Origin: Halovenus rubra
GTDB lineage: Archaea > Halobacteriota > Halobacteria > Halobacteriales > Haloarculaceae
Direction: 5' to 3'
Length of the DNA stretch: 64,000 nucleotides
Assembly: GCF_026586665.1 (NCBI RefSeq)
Contig: NZ_JAODIY010000009.1
Location: 310,001 to 374,000 of the forward strand
How positions within the stretch are numbered: position 1 is the stretch's first letter; each line of letters begins with the position of its first letter. Of the stretch, positions 51,233 to 60,978 are shown in pieces. The notes beneath the pieces are model-generated. The model was not told where the DNA came from. It ran no database searches and saw only the letters and a program-made list of their open reading frames with translations. A program made the translations under genes and the position numbers.

Positions 51233-52414
51233 TCAGACGTCAACAACCGTCGAAACCCGCTTAATGAGGGCGGCTTCAGTTCGGACAGCAGTGGTGTTTC
51301 CACCGTCGACGCGAGCGACTTCCGTGCCGGCGCTGCCAAGGTTCGTTTCAACAGTTTTTGTGGTCTCAACCGCCCCAGCAACCAGTTTACTTCCCGGCCC
51401 TTCAGTTATGACCACTGCATCCGCCTCGCGTGCGGTGTCGATTGCAGCCCGTCTTGTCGTTTCGTCAGGCTTTGAGAACGCCGGTGCCGTTACCGTTTTA
51501 ATGTCGAGTTCTCGAGCCAGATCTGTCACAACATCACCGTTGGGTGCAGGTCCAACCGTAACATCATATCCGTCCTGCCAGAGCGACCGGACCGCCACAG
51601 CTGCTCCTTCGCCGCCACCAGCAATGTGAACGTGCTTGCTTCGGTCATCACGACCGGTGACTGCTGCCACTGTCGGCGTTCCAGTGACCGGATTCTGTGT
51701 GACAGCTGTCTCTGTTTCGAACGCCGCGGCGAGCATTGGGTCACGGAGGACCGACTCGGGCGTGCCACGGGCAGCGATGCTTCCGTTATGGAGCAAAAAA
51801 AGCCGGTCACAGTACCGAGCCGCCAAGTCGAGATCATGAATGGCTGCGAGTGCCGCCCTGCCTTCTTTGACTAACTCCTCGACGAGGCTCAACACGCGCA
51901 CTTGGTGGTTGATATCGAGACTTGCGGTCGGCTCGTCGAGCAGCAATGCTTTAGGCTCCTGTGCAAGCGCACGAGCAAGGAGTATCCGCTGTCGTTCCCC
52001 GCCACTAAGATCATCGACGTTACGCTCACGGAGATGTGTCGTCTCAGTTCGCTCAAGCGCTTCAGTCACGGGATCGCCATCATCAGACCAGTCAAGCCGT
52101 GAGCGATGTGGCGTACGTCCCATCTCGACAACATCCTCAGCACAGAACGAAAAGCCGATGTGCGTATCCTGTGGGACTGTCGCAAGTTTTCGACTCACCT
52201 CCTTTGAACCGGTGTCTCGAATCCGTTTTGTGTCCAACAGAACTTCGCCCCGATCTGGCTTGAGAATCCCGTTTATCGTTCGAAGAAGCGTAGTTTTGCC
52301 AGCTCCATTTGGGCCGACAATAGCAACGAGCTCACCGGGCTCGATTTGCATATTGATTCCATTAAGTACCTGTACGTCACCGTATGCAAGTTCGACACCG
52401 TCAACTCGAATCAT
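51233..52414 (-). CDS. btuD: Cobalamin-type ABC importer ATPase with C-terminal extension
   Basis: 393 aa. Residues 1-255 are a FecCD/BtuCD-class ATPase: Walker A G-P-N-G-A-G-K-T-T at 34-42, signature L-S-G-G-E-R-Q-R, Walker B A-L-L-L-D-E-P-T-A. Residues about 260-393 are an extra alpha/beta domain starting H-V-H-I-A-G-G-G-E-G-A-A-V with a second strand Y-D-V-T-V-G-P-A-P, like a nucleotide- or corrinoid-binding Rossmann unit; its role is unknown. Overlaps btuC by four bases (ATGA). Heme or siderophore import cannot be excluded. Confidence 0.87.
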   Translation of the reverse strand: MIRVDGVELAYGDVQVLNGINMQIEPGELVAIVGPNGAGKTTLLRTINGILKPDRGEVLLDTKRIRDTGSKEVSRKLATVPQDTHIGFSFCAEDVVEMGRTPHRSRLDWSDDGDPVTEALERTETTHLRERNVDDLSGGERQRILLARALAQEPKALLLDEPTASLDINHQVRVLSLVEELVKEGRAALAAIHDLDLAARYCDRLFLLHNGSIAARGTPESVLRDPMLAAAFETETAVTQNPVTGTPTVAAVTGRDDRSKHVHIAGGGEGAAVAVRSLWQDGYDVTVGPAPNGDVVTDLARELDIKTVTAPAFSKPDETTRRAAIDTAREADAVVITEGPGSKLVAGAVETTKTVETNLGSAGTEVARVDGGNTTAVRTEAALIKRVSTVVDV

Positions 52415-53514
52415 AGTGAGTGTACCTCCCGTTTTCGGAGTAACAACAGGAAGAATGGCGCACCGACGGCTGACGTAACAATACCGACAGGCACCTCAGC
52501 AGGACCTGCCCGGGCGAGCGTGTCAGCGAGGACGAGAAACGTTGCGCCAGAAAGCGCGCTTGTCGGTATCAGTATGCGGTGGTCTGGCCCAACGACCAGC
52601 CGCATCATGTGCGGGACAATAAGGCCGACAAACCCGATTACGCCTGCTACTGCGACGCCAGCAGCGGTAATAACGGCTGAGCCGCCAAGAAGCAACCGTT
52701 TGGTTCGTTCGACATTGATACCTAATGATTGTGCGTCTTCCTCTCCAAGAAGCATGACGTTCAGATCACGAGCGTAGGCAAGTAGCGCAATAAACAGGAT
52801 GATAGCGAATGGGAGCGTAATTTCGACCTCACTCCAGCGGCTGTTTGAGAGGTGTCCCATCATCCAGTACACGGCCTGCTCTAGACTCTCGCCAGACTGA
52901 AGCAGCATATACGAAATGATAGATCCAAGGAACGTCTGGACTGCAACCCCCGAAAGCAAGAGAGTTGCAACCGGTGTGCGTCCGTTGTTCGTCGCGATAA
53001 TATACACAGCAAACGCGGTCACAAGTGAACTGATGAACGCAGCAACCTGTAGTGGTATCGTCAACGAAAACGCGATAACAGCCACTGCACCAACCGCAGC
53101 TCCCGAAGATACCCCGATAATCGACGGGTCAGCCATCGGGTTTCGAAAGAACCCTTGCATGACTGTCCCTGCCGTCGCAAGAACAAAGCCGACGATAGCC
53201 CCAAGTAGAATCCGTGGGAGGCGGATATCGCTCACGATTATCTGTGCAGTGGTCGGCACATCAAACGTGAAAAATCCCGTATAGGCAATATCAAGCGTCG
53301 GGAACGGGATGTCAACCCCTGCCGTTGTGGCCGTATCGAACCCGACGGAGATTCCAGAGGGTACCGCCAGTGTATTGAGTGTTGCTCGAGCGACTGTAAG
53401 TATATCAATTCTAACCGGCCCCAACGCTGCACTCACAAGGACTGTCGCACACAAGAGAACAAAGAGTCCACCCGACCAGAGCAGCGTTCGGGTCGCTGTA
53501 CGCATTAATCTCAA
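52411..53514 (-). CDS. btuC: Cobalamin-type ABC importer permease
   Basis: 367 aa with about ten transmembrane helices of the FecCD/BtuC family: R-L-P-R-I-L-L-G-A-I-V-G-F-V-L-A, M-Q-G-F-F-R-N-P-M-A-D-P, G-F-V-G-L-I-V-P-H-M-M-R and D-T-L-A-R-A. Transports a chelated metal cofactor (B12 or related) into the cell with the ATPase gene that overlaps its stop. The binding-protein gene is divergent just upstream, and the shared 50-base gap contains both promoters. Confidence 0.88.
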   Translation of the reverse strand: MRLMRTATRTLLWSGGLFVLLCATVLVSAALGPVRIDILTVARATLNTLAVPSGISVGFDTATTAGVDIPFPTLDIAYTGFFTFDVPTTAQIIVSDIRLPRILLGAIVGFVLATAGTVMQGFFRNPMADPSIIGVSSGAAVGAVAVIAFSLTIPLQVAAFISSLVTAFAVYIIATNNGRTPVATLLLSGVAVQTFLGSIISYMLLQSGESLEQAVYWMMGHLSNSRWSEVEITLPFAIILFIALLAYARDLNVMLLGEEDAQSLGINVERTKRLLLGGSAVITAAGVAVAGVIGFVGLIVPHMMRLVVGPDHRILIPTSALSGATFLVLADTLARAGPAEVPVGIVTSAVGAPFFLLLLRKREVHSL

Positions 53515-53564
53515 CTCGATTTGCTTTAGGTAAATATTTGTTGCATAAGCTCCGAGCGGGTGGT
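53515..53564. promoter_or_regulatory. Divergent promoter between btuC and btuF
   Basis: The 50-base interval holds an AT-rich GTAAATATTTG usable as TATA by the plus gene. It allows coordinate control of permease, ATPase and binding protein. No cobalamin riboswitch is visible, as expected in archaea. Confidence 0.4.
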
Positions 53565-54728
53565 ATGAAGCGAACAGTTATTGTTATGTTGGTAGTTGCT
53601 CTCCTCGGTAGTGTTGTAGCTGGGGGCGTAGCTGCTACTGAAAGTGGAACAGCGACGACACAAGCATCATGTGAGTTCCCCGTTGAACTCGAAGACAACA
53701 GCGGACAGGCAATAACCCTCGAAGAGGAACCGCAAGAAGTTGTGGTCCTCGCACCGAATAACGCACAGCACATGTGGGAGATTGGTGCACAAGAGAAAGT
53801 CATCGGGATGCCGGTGAATCCGTATACGTCGTATCTCGACGGCAGTGAGGAGCGGACACACGTTGTCGACCAGCAGGGCATTCCAGTTCAAGAAGAAGTC
53901 GTCTCACTGGAGCCGGACCTCGTTATTGCAGCCAGCATTACGCCTGAAGACTCCATCCAACAGCTGCGTGATGCAGGTCTGACGGTCTACCAGACACCGC
54001 TGATGGGCTCGGTCGATGACATGCTGACCGAAGTCGAACGTATGGGACAGCTCGTCGGTGCCTGTGAGGGCGCGACCGAGACGGTCGAAGAGACGCGGCA
54101 GCGAATAACTGAAATCGAGCAGGCCGTCTCTGACGAAGAGAATCCGTCTGTGTACTACGACCTCGGATTCCCATTCACCGTTGGTGAGGGGACACTCGAA
54201 AACGAGCTCATCACAATGGCAGGCGGAGACAACATCGCACTGGAAGCTGACAAACCGAGTTACTTCCAGATCAGTGAGGAAGTTATCATCAATAACGACC
54301 CAGAATGGCTCATTCTCTCCGAAGGAGCTTCAATTCCTGATGTGACCGCGATTCAGGAGTCGACTGCAGTCAAAGAAGACCAGATTATCAGAGTTAACCC
54401 GAACTACATCAGTCAGCACGGCCCACGGAACGTTATCGCACTAGAGACAATGGCCGAAGCGCTCCACCCGGACGCAATGGCTGAACTCGACGCTACACCG
54501 ACACCGACACCATCACCGACACCGACAGCAACGTCGACCTCAGACGGGACGGCAACAGCGACGCCGACCTCAACAGAGACACCGATGGACGAGACCACCC
54601 CCGCACCGACCGAAACGATGACTCCGGAGGGTGAAGATAGCTCGGACGACGACGGAGCAGGCTTTGCAGTTGGCGCAGCCGTCGCCGCACTTGCCGTGTT
54701 TGGGCTTGTCGGGCGCTACCGGCGGTAA
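53565..54728 (+). CDS. btuF: Periplasmic-binding-type protein for cobalamin with PGF-CTERM anchor
   Basis: 387 aa. Sec signal peptide (about 1-25), then a class III binding domain (BtuF/FhuD-like): V-V-V-L-A-P-N-N-A-Q, L-E-P-D-L-V-I-A-A, A-G-L-T-V-Y-Q-T. Residues about 300-360 are a Thr/Pro-rich linker (T-P-T-P-T-P-S-P), probably glycosylated on the cell surface. The C-terminus G-A-G-F-A-V-G-A-A-V-A-A-L plus R-Y-R-R is a PGF-CTERM-type archaeosortase signal, so the protein is likely lipid-anchored. The start is the ATG at 53565, which begins the signal peptide. Confidence 0.87.
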   Translation: MKRTVIVMLVVALLGSVVAGGVAATESGTATTQASCEFPVELEDNSGQAITLEEEPQEVVVLAPNNAQHMWEIGAQEKVIGMPVNPYTSYLDGSEERTHVVDQQGIPVQEEVVSLEPDLVIAASITPEDSIQQLRDAGLTVYQTPLMGSVDDMLTEVERMGQLVGACEGATETVEETRQRITEIEQAVSDEENPSVYYDLGFPFTVGEGTLENELITMAGGDNIALEADKPSYFQISEEVIINNDPEWLILSEGASIPDVTAIQESTAVKEDQIIRVNPNYISQHGPRNVIALETMAEALHPDAMAELDATPTPTPSPTPTATSTSDGTATATPTSTETPMDETTPAPTETMTPEGEDSSDDDGAGFAVGAAVAALAVFGLVGRYRR

Positions 54729-54778
54729 CTCCTTTCCGGAGCGGTGTCTACTTGTCTTTTGCTCCCGGAGCTACTGCT

Positions 54779-55207
54779 ATGCATACCTTCGAGGACGTGA
54801 CGCCGGGTGAGACTCGTGAGTTTGGCACCTATCAAATGAGTCGTGACGAGATACTTGAATTCGCCACGCAGTACGACCCACAGCCATTCCATCTAGGCGA
54901 CGACCATCACGCGCCATACGAGACGGTCATCGCCAGTGGCTGGCACACTGCGGCTGTGACAATGCGAATGCTCGTTAAGGAGTACCTACAGGACGCCGAG
55001 ACGCTTGGCTCACCGGGTCTCAACGGGCTCCGGTGGGAAACACCAGTAACGCCGGGAGATACACTCTCGGTCCGTCTTACGTTTGGCGAGACAGAGCCAT
55101 GGGACGAGCACAGAGGAATCGTCACTCAGGAGATAGAGACACAGAACGGAGACGATGAAACTGTGATGTGGATGGAAGCCGAAGTTCTGTACAGTCGAGA
55201 CTCGTAA
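54779..55207 (+). CDS. MaoC-like hydratase
   Basis: 142 aa, hot-dog fold. F-A-T-Q-Y-D-P-Q-P-F-H-L-G carries the hydratase motif (Asp and His), H-T-A-A-V-T-M-R-M follows, and L-N-G-L-R-W-E-T-P-V is the substrate-channel strand. It probably hydrates enoyl-CoA in fatty-acid or polyhydroxyalkanoate metabolism. ATG 54779 is chosen because the family begins at F-E-D-V-T-P-G; 54752 would add nine residues. Confidence 0.85.
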   Translation: MHTFEDVTPGETREFGTYQMSRDEILEFATQYDPQPFHLGDDHHAPYETVIASGWHTAAVTMRMLVKEYLQDAETLGSPGLNGLRWETPVTPGDTLSVRLTFGETEPWDEHRGIVTQEIETQNGDDETVMWMEAEVLYSRDS

Positions 55208-55306
55208 AATCGGCTGCTCATCTGGATAACCGGGGAGACTCGCCGACATCGGGCCCGGCGCTTCGAAATCCTTTTAGGGTAAATAGTGCGAACGTAAGGT
55301 AAGACT

Positions 55307-55624
55307 ATGGACATCACGATACTCGACGAAGACGAGAATCCGATGTTGCACAGGAAAGACGTGAGCTTCGAGATGACCCACGAAGAGGCGACACCCGAGC
55401 GGTTGTCCGTCCGAGACTCCCTCGCAGCAAAGCTAAACAAGGACTCGAAAGAAGTTGTGGTCCGTGAGCTAAACACGAAGTTCGGAATGCGCAAGACCAT
55501 GGGTCAGGCGAAAGTCTATGAAGCACCGGAAATCGCCCGAGACGTCGAGCAGGACCACATGCTCAACCGGAATAAGATTGACCTTGAGGAAGGAGCAGAA
55601 GCCGAAGAAGCGGAGGAAGCATAA
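55307..55624 (+). CDS. rps24e: 30S ribosomal protein S24e
   Basis: 105 aa, archaeal/eukaryotic small-subunit protein. [19 protein letters not shown] matches the family start, followed by [13 protein letters not shown] and [13 protein letters not shown]. The tail is an acidic Glu/Ala run typical of haloarchaea. Followed directly by rps27ae. Confidence 0.95.
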   Translation: MDITILDEDENPMLHRKDVSFEMTHEEATPERLSVRDSLAAKLNKDSKEVVVRELNTKFGMRKTMGQAKVYEAPEIARDVEQDHMLNRNKIDLEEGAEAEEAEEA

Positions 55625-55625
55625 G

Positions 55626-55760
55626 ATGGCACACTACGAGCTATACGACGACAATGGGTCGACAGAAAACGAACAGTGTCAGCGATGCGGTGACTCGTTC
55701 CTTGCAGACCACGGCGACCGACTCCACTGTGGCAAGTGCGGTTATATGGAGTGGGCATAA
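55626..55760 (+). CDS. rps27ae: 30S ribosomal protein S27ae
   Basis: 44-aa zinc-ribbon ribosomal protein: C-Q-R-C near residue 18 and C-G-K-C near residue 35, ending G-Y-M-E-W-A. It begins one base after the rps24e stop, the conserved archaeal pair. Confidence 0.93.
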   Translation: MAHYELYDDNGSTENEQCQRCGDSFLADHGDRLHCGKCGYMEWA

Positions 55761-55844
55761 ACCGCGTACAACCACATATTCTCTCAGTTACAGACGCTAA
55801 TCGAGAGCTGTTTCTAAACCAGGCAGAGTAACTTTGCCTCTGTG

Positions 55845-58226
55845 TTAGTCGTCGGTCGTCGATTCTTCGGAATTCATTTCCACGGACATGTCTGTTCGGT
55901 TATCTGAGCGACGCCCCAAGAGACGCTCCCGAAGCGAGCGGTTGGTGGGTCGCTCTGAAAGCATCACCGAACACTCAACATCATCAACAACATCAAAGAC
56001 CAGTGAGTTACTGACGAGACGGGTAAGCAATCCTCGACTCGTTGCCCCAATCAAGACCATGCTGTGGTCGCTTGCGTGTCGTTCGATAGCGGCTTCGGTC
56101 TCTCCGTCGGTCTCGACTAACAGATTCGCGTCGTCAAGTCCGTGGTCCGTGGCCCAGTCGCCGATGAAGTCAGTTGCCTTGTCACGTTCGGCTTCCGCTC
56201 CGACAACATGGAGAATAGACACCGTTGAATCGTGGGTTTCACGCATCGCTTTCGCCACTTCTGCACTTAGTCCGGAGTCCGGGCCACCGGCGGTCGGTAA
56301 CAGAATGTTCGCTGGGTCGAACCCACGGTCTTTGAACACGAGGAAATCACAGGGAAGGTCCATCGTGAGTTCTTCCAGTCCGCCACCAGTCCGTCCGCTT
56401 GTCCAAGGTCTGTTCGGCGACCAGCCAAGAACGACGGTACTTGCATCAAGGCGTTTTGCCGACGAGAAAATCTCGTCAAACGGGCGGTGTGAGAACACAG
56501 TATGTGTCTCGACCGAAGCATCGTAGCTTTCAGCAGTCTGTCTGGCGTTTTCAAGTAACTCCTCGGATTCGTCGCCAAGTTCTTGCAACCGGTCAGATGC
56601 GTAATCGAGCGCCGTCTGGTCTGGTACATCAACAACATGGACTGCGTGGACGACGCCGTCGTTTTGGTTTGCCAGTGTACAGGCAATGGCTAGGAGCTCA
56701 TCTTCTGTCTCAGGGTTTGAAACCGGGACCATGATGTTGTCTGTAGCGGCCGACTGCGGTGACACTGCTTTGGCGGCCGAGACAGCCAAATCCGGCATCT
56801 CATCGGAACGGTCCCGGATATACTGTCCGGCAACACCTTCGACTTCTGTTTTCCCGCGTGCATAGAGGAAATACCACGCAACGGCACCGGCAACGAACAG
56901 CCCACTCAACAGTTGGGCTTCCCACTGGATAAAGTAGATTAGCCCAAACGAGAACAGCGCCCCAAGAATCGGTGTCACAGGGTACAGTGGAACCCGGAAA
57001 TCGGGGTCGTAATCTGAGACGTTCCCCTCGCGAAACGCGATGAGAGCGAGATTCATCAACGTGTAGACGATAAGGTGAAGCACGCTTGCCGCTGTCGAGA
57101 GTACCTTGAGGTCACTGCCAAGGAAGATAATAAACACCAGTATCATCACACCCGTTACCAGAATTGAGCGGTACGGCGTGGCAAAGTTTGGATGTATCCT
57201 GTTGAGCCAGTTTGGCACAATCTCGTCTCGCCCCATTGCGAAGTTAATCCGTGCAGAAGAGAGAATCGACGCATTTGCCGACGACGCAGTCGCAAGCATC
57301 GCTGCGAATGTCATGAGAGTAACACCGACGACAGACAACACAGGCCACCCTTCGAACGTTACTTCTGCAACCTGAGAGACAGGAACTGTCTGGTCCAGTG
57401 TATCCCAAGGAACAACACCAATCATAATACCGACCAGAATCGCGTATATCGCAGTAACAATACCGACGCTACCGACGACAGCAATGGGTAAATTCCGACC
57501 GGGATTTTTCAACTCTTCAGCAACTGTCGCTATTTTTGCATACCCGAGAAACGAGACAAACACGACGCCCGTTGCCGGAAGGACTGCACCGTAACCCCCT
57601 GCCTCGTCGGGAGCCAGCCCATCCTGCGTGAGAGTTCCCCAGTCAAAGGAAAACCATCCCGTGATAGCGAAGACTGTGAGTATCGAAAGCAACGTGAGAA
57701 CAATGACTGTCTGAATCCCCCCAGTCTCTTTTGCCCCGAGATAGTTGACACCGACGAAAATAACACCTGCTATCACCGCCCCAACTTGTGTCTGTGAAAT
57801 TTCAAGGAAAACAAGGTCAAATGTCGGAATCAGGTACACCGACCCAACTGCAGGAAGAGAGAATGTTATATCACCGAGAAGGTCCGCGAGATACCCGCCA
57901 AAACCGATGCAATAAAACGCCGATGCAAAAGCGAGCCCCATCCAGTCACCCATCCCAGAAATCGATCCAAACAGTGGGCCGAGACCACGGTTGACGTAGT
58001 AGTAGCCACCACCGGCTTTTGGCATCGCAGTACCGAGTTCGGATACGGAAAGTGCATTAATCATCGCAATTACGCCGCCGATAACAAAAGAGAGAATAAC
58101 CATCGGGCCAGCTTCCTGCGAAGCAACGCCTGGCAGGACGAAGATACCAGCGCCGATCATCGTCCCGATTCCGATCATCATCGCCGATAGTAGCCCAAGG
58201 TCTTTGGCTAACTCCTCTTCGCTCAT
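55845..58226 (-). CDS. APC-family amino acid transporter with two C-terminal universal stress domains
   Basis: 793 aa. About 12 transmembrane helices (residues 10-440), with the substrate loop G-I-G-T-M-I-G-A-G-I-F in helix 1 and a family-typical A-S-S-A-N-A-S-I near helix 8. Two UspA-like domains follow (about 490-620 and 635-760), the second with G-A-T-S-R-G and a Rossmann-like S-T-V-S-I-L-H-V-V-G, likely nucleotide binding. The fusion lets a cytoplasmic nucleotide or stress signal gate transport. The start at 58226 (M-S-E-E-E-L-A) is used; 58235 is also in frame. It diverges from the Lrp-RCK gene. Confidence 0.9.
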   Translation of the reverse strand: MSEEELAKDLGLLSAMMIGIGTMIGAGIFVLPGVASQEAGPMVILSFVIGGVIAMINALSVSELGTAMPKAGGGYYYVNRGLGPLFGSISGMGDWMGLAFASAFYCIGFGGYLADLLGDITFSLPAVGSVYLIPTFDLVFLEISQTQVGAVIAGVIFVGVNYLGAKETGGIQTVIVLTLLSILTVFAITGWFSFDWGTLTQDGLAPDEAGGYGAVLPATGVVFVSFLGYAKIATVAEELKNPGRNLPIAVVGSVGIVTAIYAILVGIMIGVVPWDTLDQTVPVSQVAEVTFEGWPVLSVVGVTLMTFAAMLATASSANASILSSARINFAMGRDEIVPNWLNRIHPNFATPYRSILVTGVMILVFIIFLGSDLKVLSTAASVLHLIVYTLMNLALIAFREGNVSDYDPDFRVPLYPVTPILGALFSFGLIYFIQWEAQLLSGLFVAGAVAWYFLYARGKTEVEGVAGQYIRDRSDEMPDLAVSAAKAVSPQSAATDNIMVPVSNPETEDELLAIACTLANQNDGVVHAVHVVDVPDQTALDYASDRLQELGDESEELLENARQTAESYDASVETHTVFSHRPFDEIFSSAKRLDASTVVLGWSPNRPWTSGRTGGGLEELTMDLPCDFLVFKDRGFDPANILLPTAGGPDSGLSAEVAKAMRETHDSTVSILHVVGAEAERDKATDFIGDWATDHGLDDANLLVETDGETEAAIERHASDHSMVLIGATSRGLLTRLVSNSLVFDVVDDVECSVMLSERPTNRSLRERLLGRRSDNRTDMSVEMNSEESTTDD

Positions 58227-58390
58227 GTTCCTCAATATCCGTGGATTAATGAAAATACTTCCGGATAGATTTCCGATTCAACAATAGAGAGTGGTTTAAT
58301 TTTTGTTTAGGGAATCGCATTGCAGTATACTCAATGAAAGCGAGATATCTATAACGATTGTATAATGTAGTAGTTATAAGAAATACCGGT

Positions 58391-59137
58391 ATGGCTCACC
58401 ATCTAGATGACATCGACAAACACATTCTCTACACGCTCATGACAGATGCTCGGAGTCCATCTGCTCCCGCAATTGCAGAGGAGATGAATGTCTCGCCCGC
58501 GACAATCCGGAATCGGATTGCTCAGCTAGAGGAACAAGGTATCATTCGAGGGTACACAGCACAAATTGATTTTGAGCAGGCAAATGGACGCCTGACTAAC
58601 CTATATATCTGTACGGTCCCTGTCGATGAACGAGAGACATTGGCCCACGAAACACGTGCCATACCCGGCGTCGTGAACGTGCGGGAGCTAATGACTGGTC
58701 GGCGAAATCTTCACGTGTTGGCGGTCGGCAACGACACAGACGACCTACGGAGAATCTCTGGAACTGTTTCGAAACTCGGTATTGATATCGAAGACGAACA
58801 TCTAGTCCAGAACGAATCAGACAGTCCGTACGCGCCGTTTGGCCCCGACGACCAGCAGGTAACCAGAGATGCGACGAACTTTATCAGTCTGACTGGCAAC
58901 GCCAATGTAATCGAGATTACTGTAAGAAATGAAGCCCCAGTAAACGGACGCACCATCGAAGAACTTGCTCGGGTGGACGTTTTGCCGAGTGAGGCCCTTG
59001 TCATTGCTATCGAACGCGACGACCAGGTACTCACACCACACGGTGAGACAACAATCGAAACCGACGATATCGTGACGGTCCTTTCACGTGGTGGCGAAGT
59101 TGACAGAGTCCTTGAAGCATTCGCGGGAAAATCCTAG
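58391..59137 (+). CDS. Lrp/AsnC HTH regulator fused to an RCK_C (TrkA-C) domain
   Basis: 248 aa. The N-terminal Lrp-type HTH is L-D-D-I-D-K-H-I-L-Y-T-L-M and P-A-I-A-E-E-M-N-V-S-P-A-T-I-R-N-R-I (residues about 5-50). A ligand-binding RAM-like middle part follows, then an RCK_C domain (about 165-245): V-I-E-I-T-V-R-N-E-A-P-V-N-G-R-T-I-E-E-L, A-L-V-I-A-I-E-R-D. RCK_C in Trk/Ktr systems binds ions or c-di-AMP, so this may couple K+ status to transcription of the neighbouring transport genes. The ATG at 58391 opens this domain order. Confidence 0.85.
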   Translation: MAHHLDDIDKHILYTLMTDARSPSAPAIAEEMNVSPATIRNRIAQLEEQGIIRGYTAQIDFEQANGRLTNLYICTVPVDERETLAHETRAIPGVVNVRELMTGRRNLHVLAVGNDTDDLRRISGTVSKLGIDIEDEHLVQNESDSPYAPFGPDDQQVTRDATNFISLTGNANVIEITVRNEAPVNGRTIEELARVDVLPSEALVIAIERDDQVLTPHGETTIETDDIVTVLSRGGEVDRVLEAFAGKS

Positions 59138-59176
59138 CGTGTCGAGCAGTAAGGCGTATTACAAAACCCCACGCGA

Positions 59177-60832
59177 TCAGGTATACTGCTCGATAAATAC
59201 GTTCGTCCCCTCGTCTGTCCCGGCAATGACCAGCGTATCACTCGATTCAAACTGGAATTGTGGCTCCAGTTCTGTTATTACTGTCTCACTCCGTTCCACG
59301 GCGACGACAGTACAGCCGGTTTGTTCGCGAACATCTGCAGTAGCCAGTGTCTCACCCGAGAGTACGGGTGCCGTTGTTTTGAGTATCTGTACAGCCTGCC
59401 CTTGAGAAAGAGTTTCACTCCCTTCGAGAAGTACCGAGGCGATAGCACGTCCACTCACAGTTGAAAGCGAGAGCACGTAGTCTGCACCAGCGCGATACGT
59501 CTTTCTGACCGCTTCGGTGCTGTTTGACCGAGCGGCAACCTCGGCGGCCTCGTTTAGGTCCCGTGCGACAAGTGTGGCGAACTCAGTCGTCGTATCATCG
59601 GGCAGTGTCAGTACAACTGACTGTGCATTTGGTACACCTGCTTCTATCATTACGTCGGGGTCAGTCGCATCACCGACGATATCGACAGCGTTGCCTGGCT
59701 CTTGGTCAACTACAGTATAGGGAACGTTTGTCCTGTCAAGTGCATTCGTGACAGTCTTACCTACTTCGCCGTGTCCGATCACCACAACGTCGCTCCGAGA
59801 GTGGCTTCGGACGGGTGCGTGCAGCTCCCGTTCAAGCGTTTCAATCTGGGTTTGGTTGCCAGAAACCAACAGTACCGTCCCGCCGTCCAGTGTACGGCTG
59901 GGTGGTGGTGGCGACTCGAACGTACCACGAAACCAGGCACCGATAACGGAGACACCAAATCGCTCCCGGATATTACTTTCTGCAAGCGTTGTGCCCGCAA
60001 GGGGACTGCCATGATGAATTGGGACCTCCATAACGTCGAAATCGTCGCCGATTTCGAGGCTGTCACCGAGGTCTGTATCCAGCGCAGTAGTGAGTTTGCC
60101 AGCGAGCCCTTCTCCGAGGAGTTTGCGGGGCATGACAACCTCGTCGGCACCAGCGAGGGAGTGATAACTCTCGTGACCCGGTTCGTCGACGACACTGAGC
60201 ACGGTACAGCTTTCAGCAGCCTCCTTTGTTGCCAGAACGATGCTAGCATCGATACGGTCTGACACATCTGCAACGAGCGCGCGAGCACTGCCGATGTTTG
60301 CGCGCCTCAAATCTGAGACGGATTGTGGTTCAGCGTGAACGACCGTGTGGCCCTGCTCCTGTAACTCGAGTGCGCGCTGGTCGTCAGGTTCGACGAGGAC
60401 ATACGGGACTTCATTAGACTGGAGTTCTTCGACCAAGACTTCTGCACGAGCGGTGTACGTACAGATAACGATATGGTCTGAGAGTCCATCATCGACAGCA
60501 GTCGGAGCGGAAGGCGAGAGTGTATTCTGGAACAGTGGGACCAAAATCGCCGGTAGCGCGAGGAAAAATAACGCGACGCCTGTGAGGTCCAAAAGAACGA
60601 TCAGGATATTCATCTCAGTACTGATCCATGGCGAGTCAGAGCCATATCCTGTTGCAGTGAACGTCTCAACGACAACTTGCATTGAATGGGCAAGTGACCA
60701 CTCGACACCGGCAGGCGGGTACGGGCCGGGCTCAAACGTTTTCATTCCGACATCGTACACAACAGAGACAACAAGTATTAAGATAGATACAGAAAACAGG
60801 TAGTAGGCTGCTCTCCGCCGAAGCTTCTTCAT
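59177..60832 (-). CDS. Two-helix potassium channel-like protein with tandem RCK domains
   Basis: 551 aa. Transmembrane helices at about 9-28 and 75-100 flank a pore loop containing T-A-T-G-Y-G-S-D at residues 59-66, a K+ selectivity filter close to T-x-G-Y-G-D. Two RCK_N/RCK_C units follow. RCK1 has H-I-V-I-C-T-Y-T-A near 119, without the canonical G-x-G-x-x-G. RCK2 has D-V-V-V-I-G-H-G-E-V-G near 343, the better NAD-binding motif. Probably a ligand-gated K+ channel. Located between the Lrp-RCK gene and trkH. Confidence 0.87.
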   Translation of the reverse strand: MKKLRRRAAYYLFSVSILILVVSVVYDVGMKTFEPGPYPPAGVEWSLAHSMQVVVETFTATGYGSDSPWISTEMNILIVLLDLTGVALFFLALPAILVPLFQNTLSPSAPTAVDDGLSDHIVICTYTARAEVLVEELQSNEVPYVLVEPDDQRALELQEQGHTVVHAEPQSVSDLRRANIGSARALVADVSDRIDASIVLATKEAAESCTVLSVVDEPGHESYHSLAGADEVVMPRKLLGEGLAGKLTTALDTDLGDSLEIGDDFDVMEVPIHHGSPLAGTTLAESNIRERFGVSVIGAWFRGTFESPPPPSRTLDGGTVLLVSGNQTQIETLERELHAPVRSHSRSDVVVIGHGEVGKTVTNALDRTNVPYTVVDQEPGNAVDIVGDATDPDVMIEAGVPNAQSVVLTLPDDTTTEFATLVARDLNEAAEVAARSNSTEAVRKTYRAGADYVLSLSTVSGRAIASVLLEGSETLSQGQAVQILKTTAPVLSGETLATADVREQTGCTVVAVERSETVITELEPQFQFESSDTLVIAGTDEGTNVFIEQYT

Positions 60833-60978
60833 GCAGCTATACTGTTGGGAGAGCCACTTTACTTTCTCGGTACTTCCTTCTTTGTCGCATCACATCCGAC
60901 TTTGGGGGCCGGGTGTAGGCACCTGTCCGGACCCCATTGCTAAGCCCAACTGTCGAAAAAAGAACAGTAAAAGAGTAA

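Noticed and set aside
54498-54575. DNA repeat of ACCGACACC-like units
   Set aside because: These bases encode the Thr/Pro-rich linker of the secreted BtuF-type protein, a common coding repeat.
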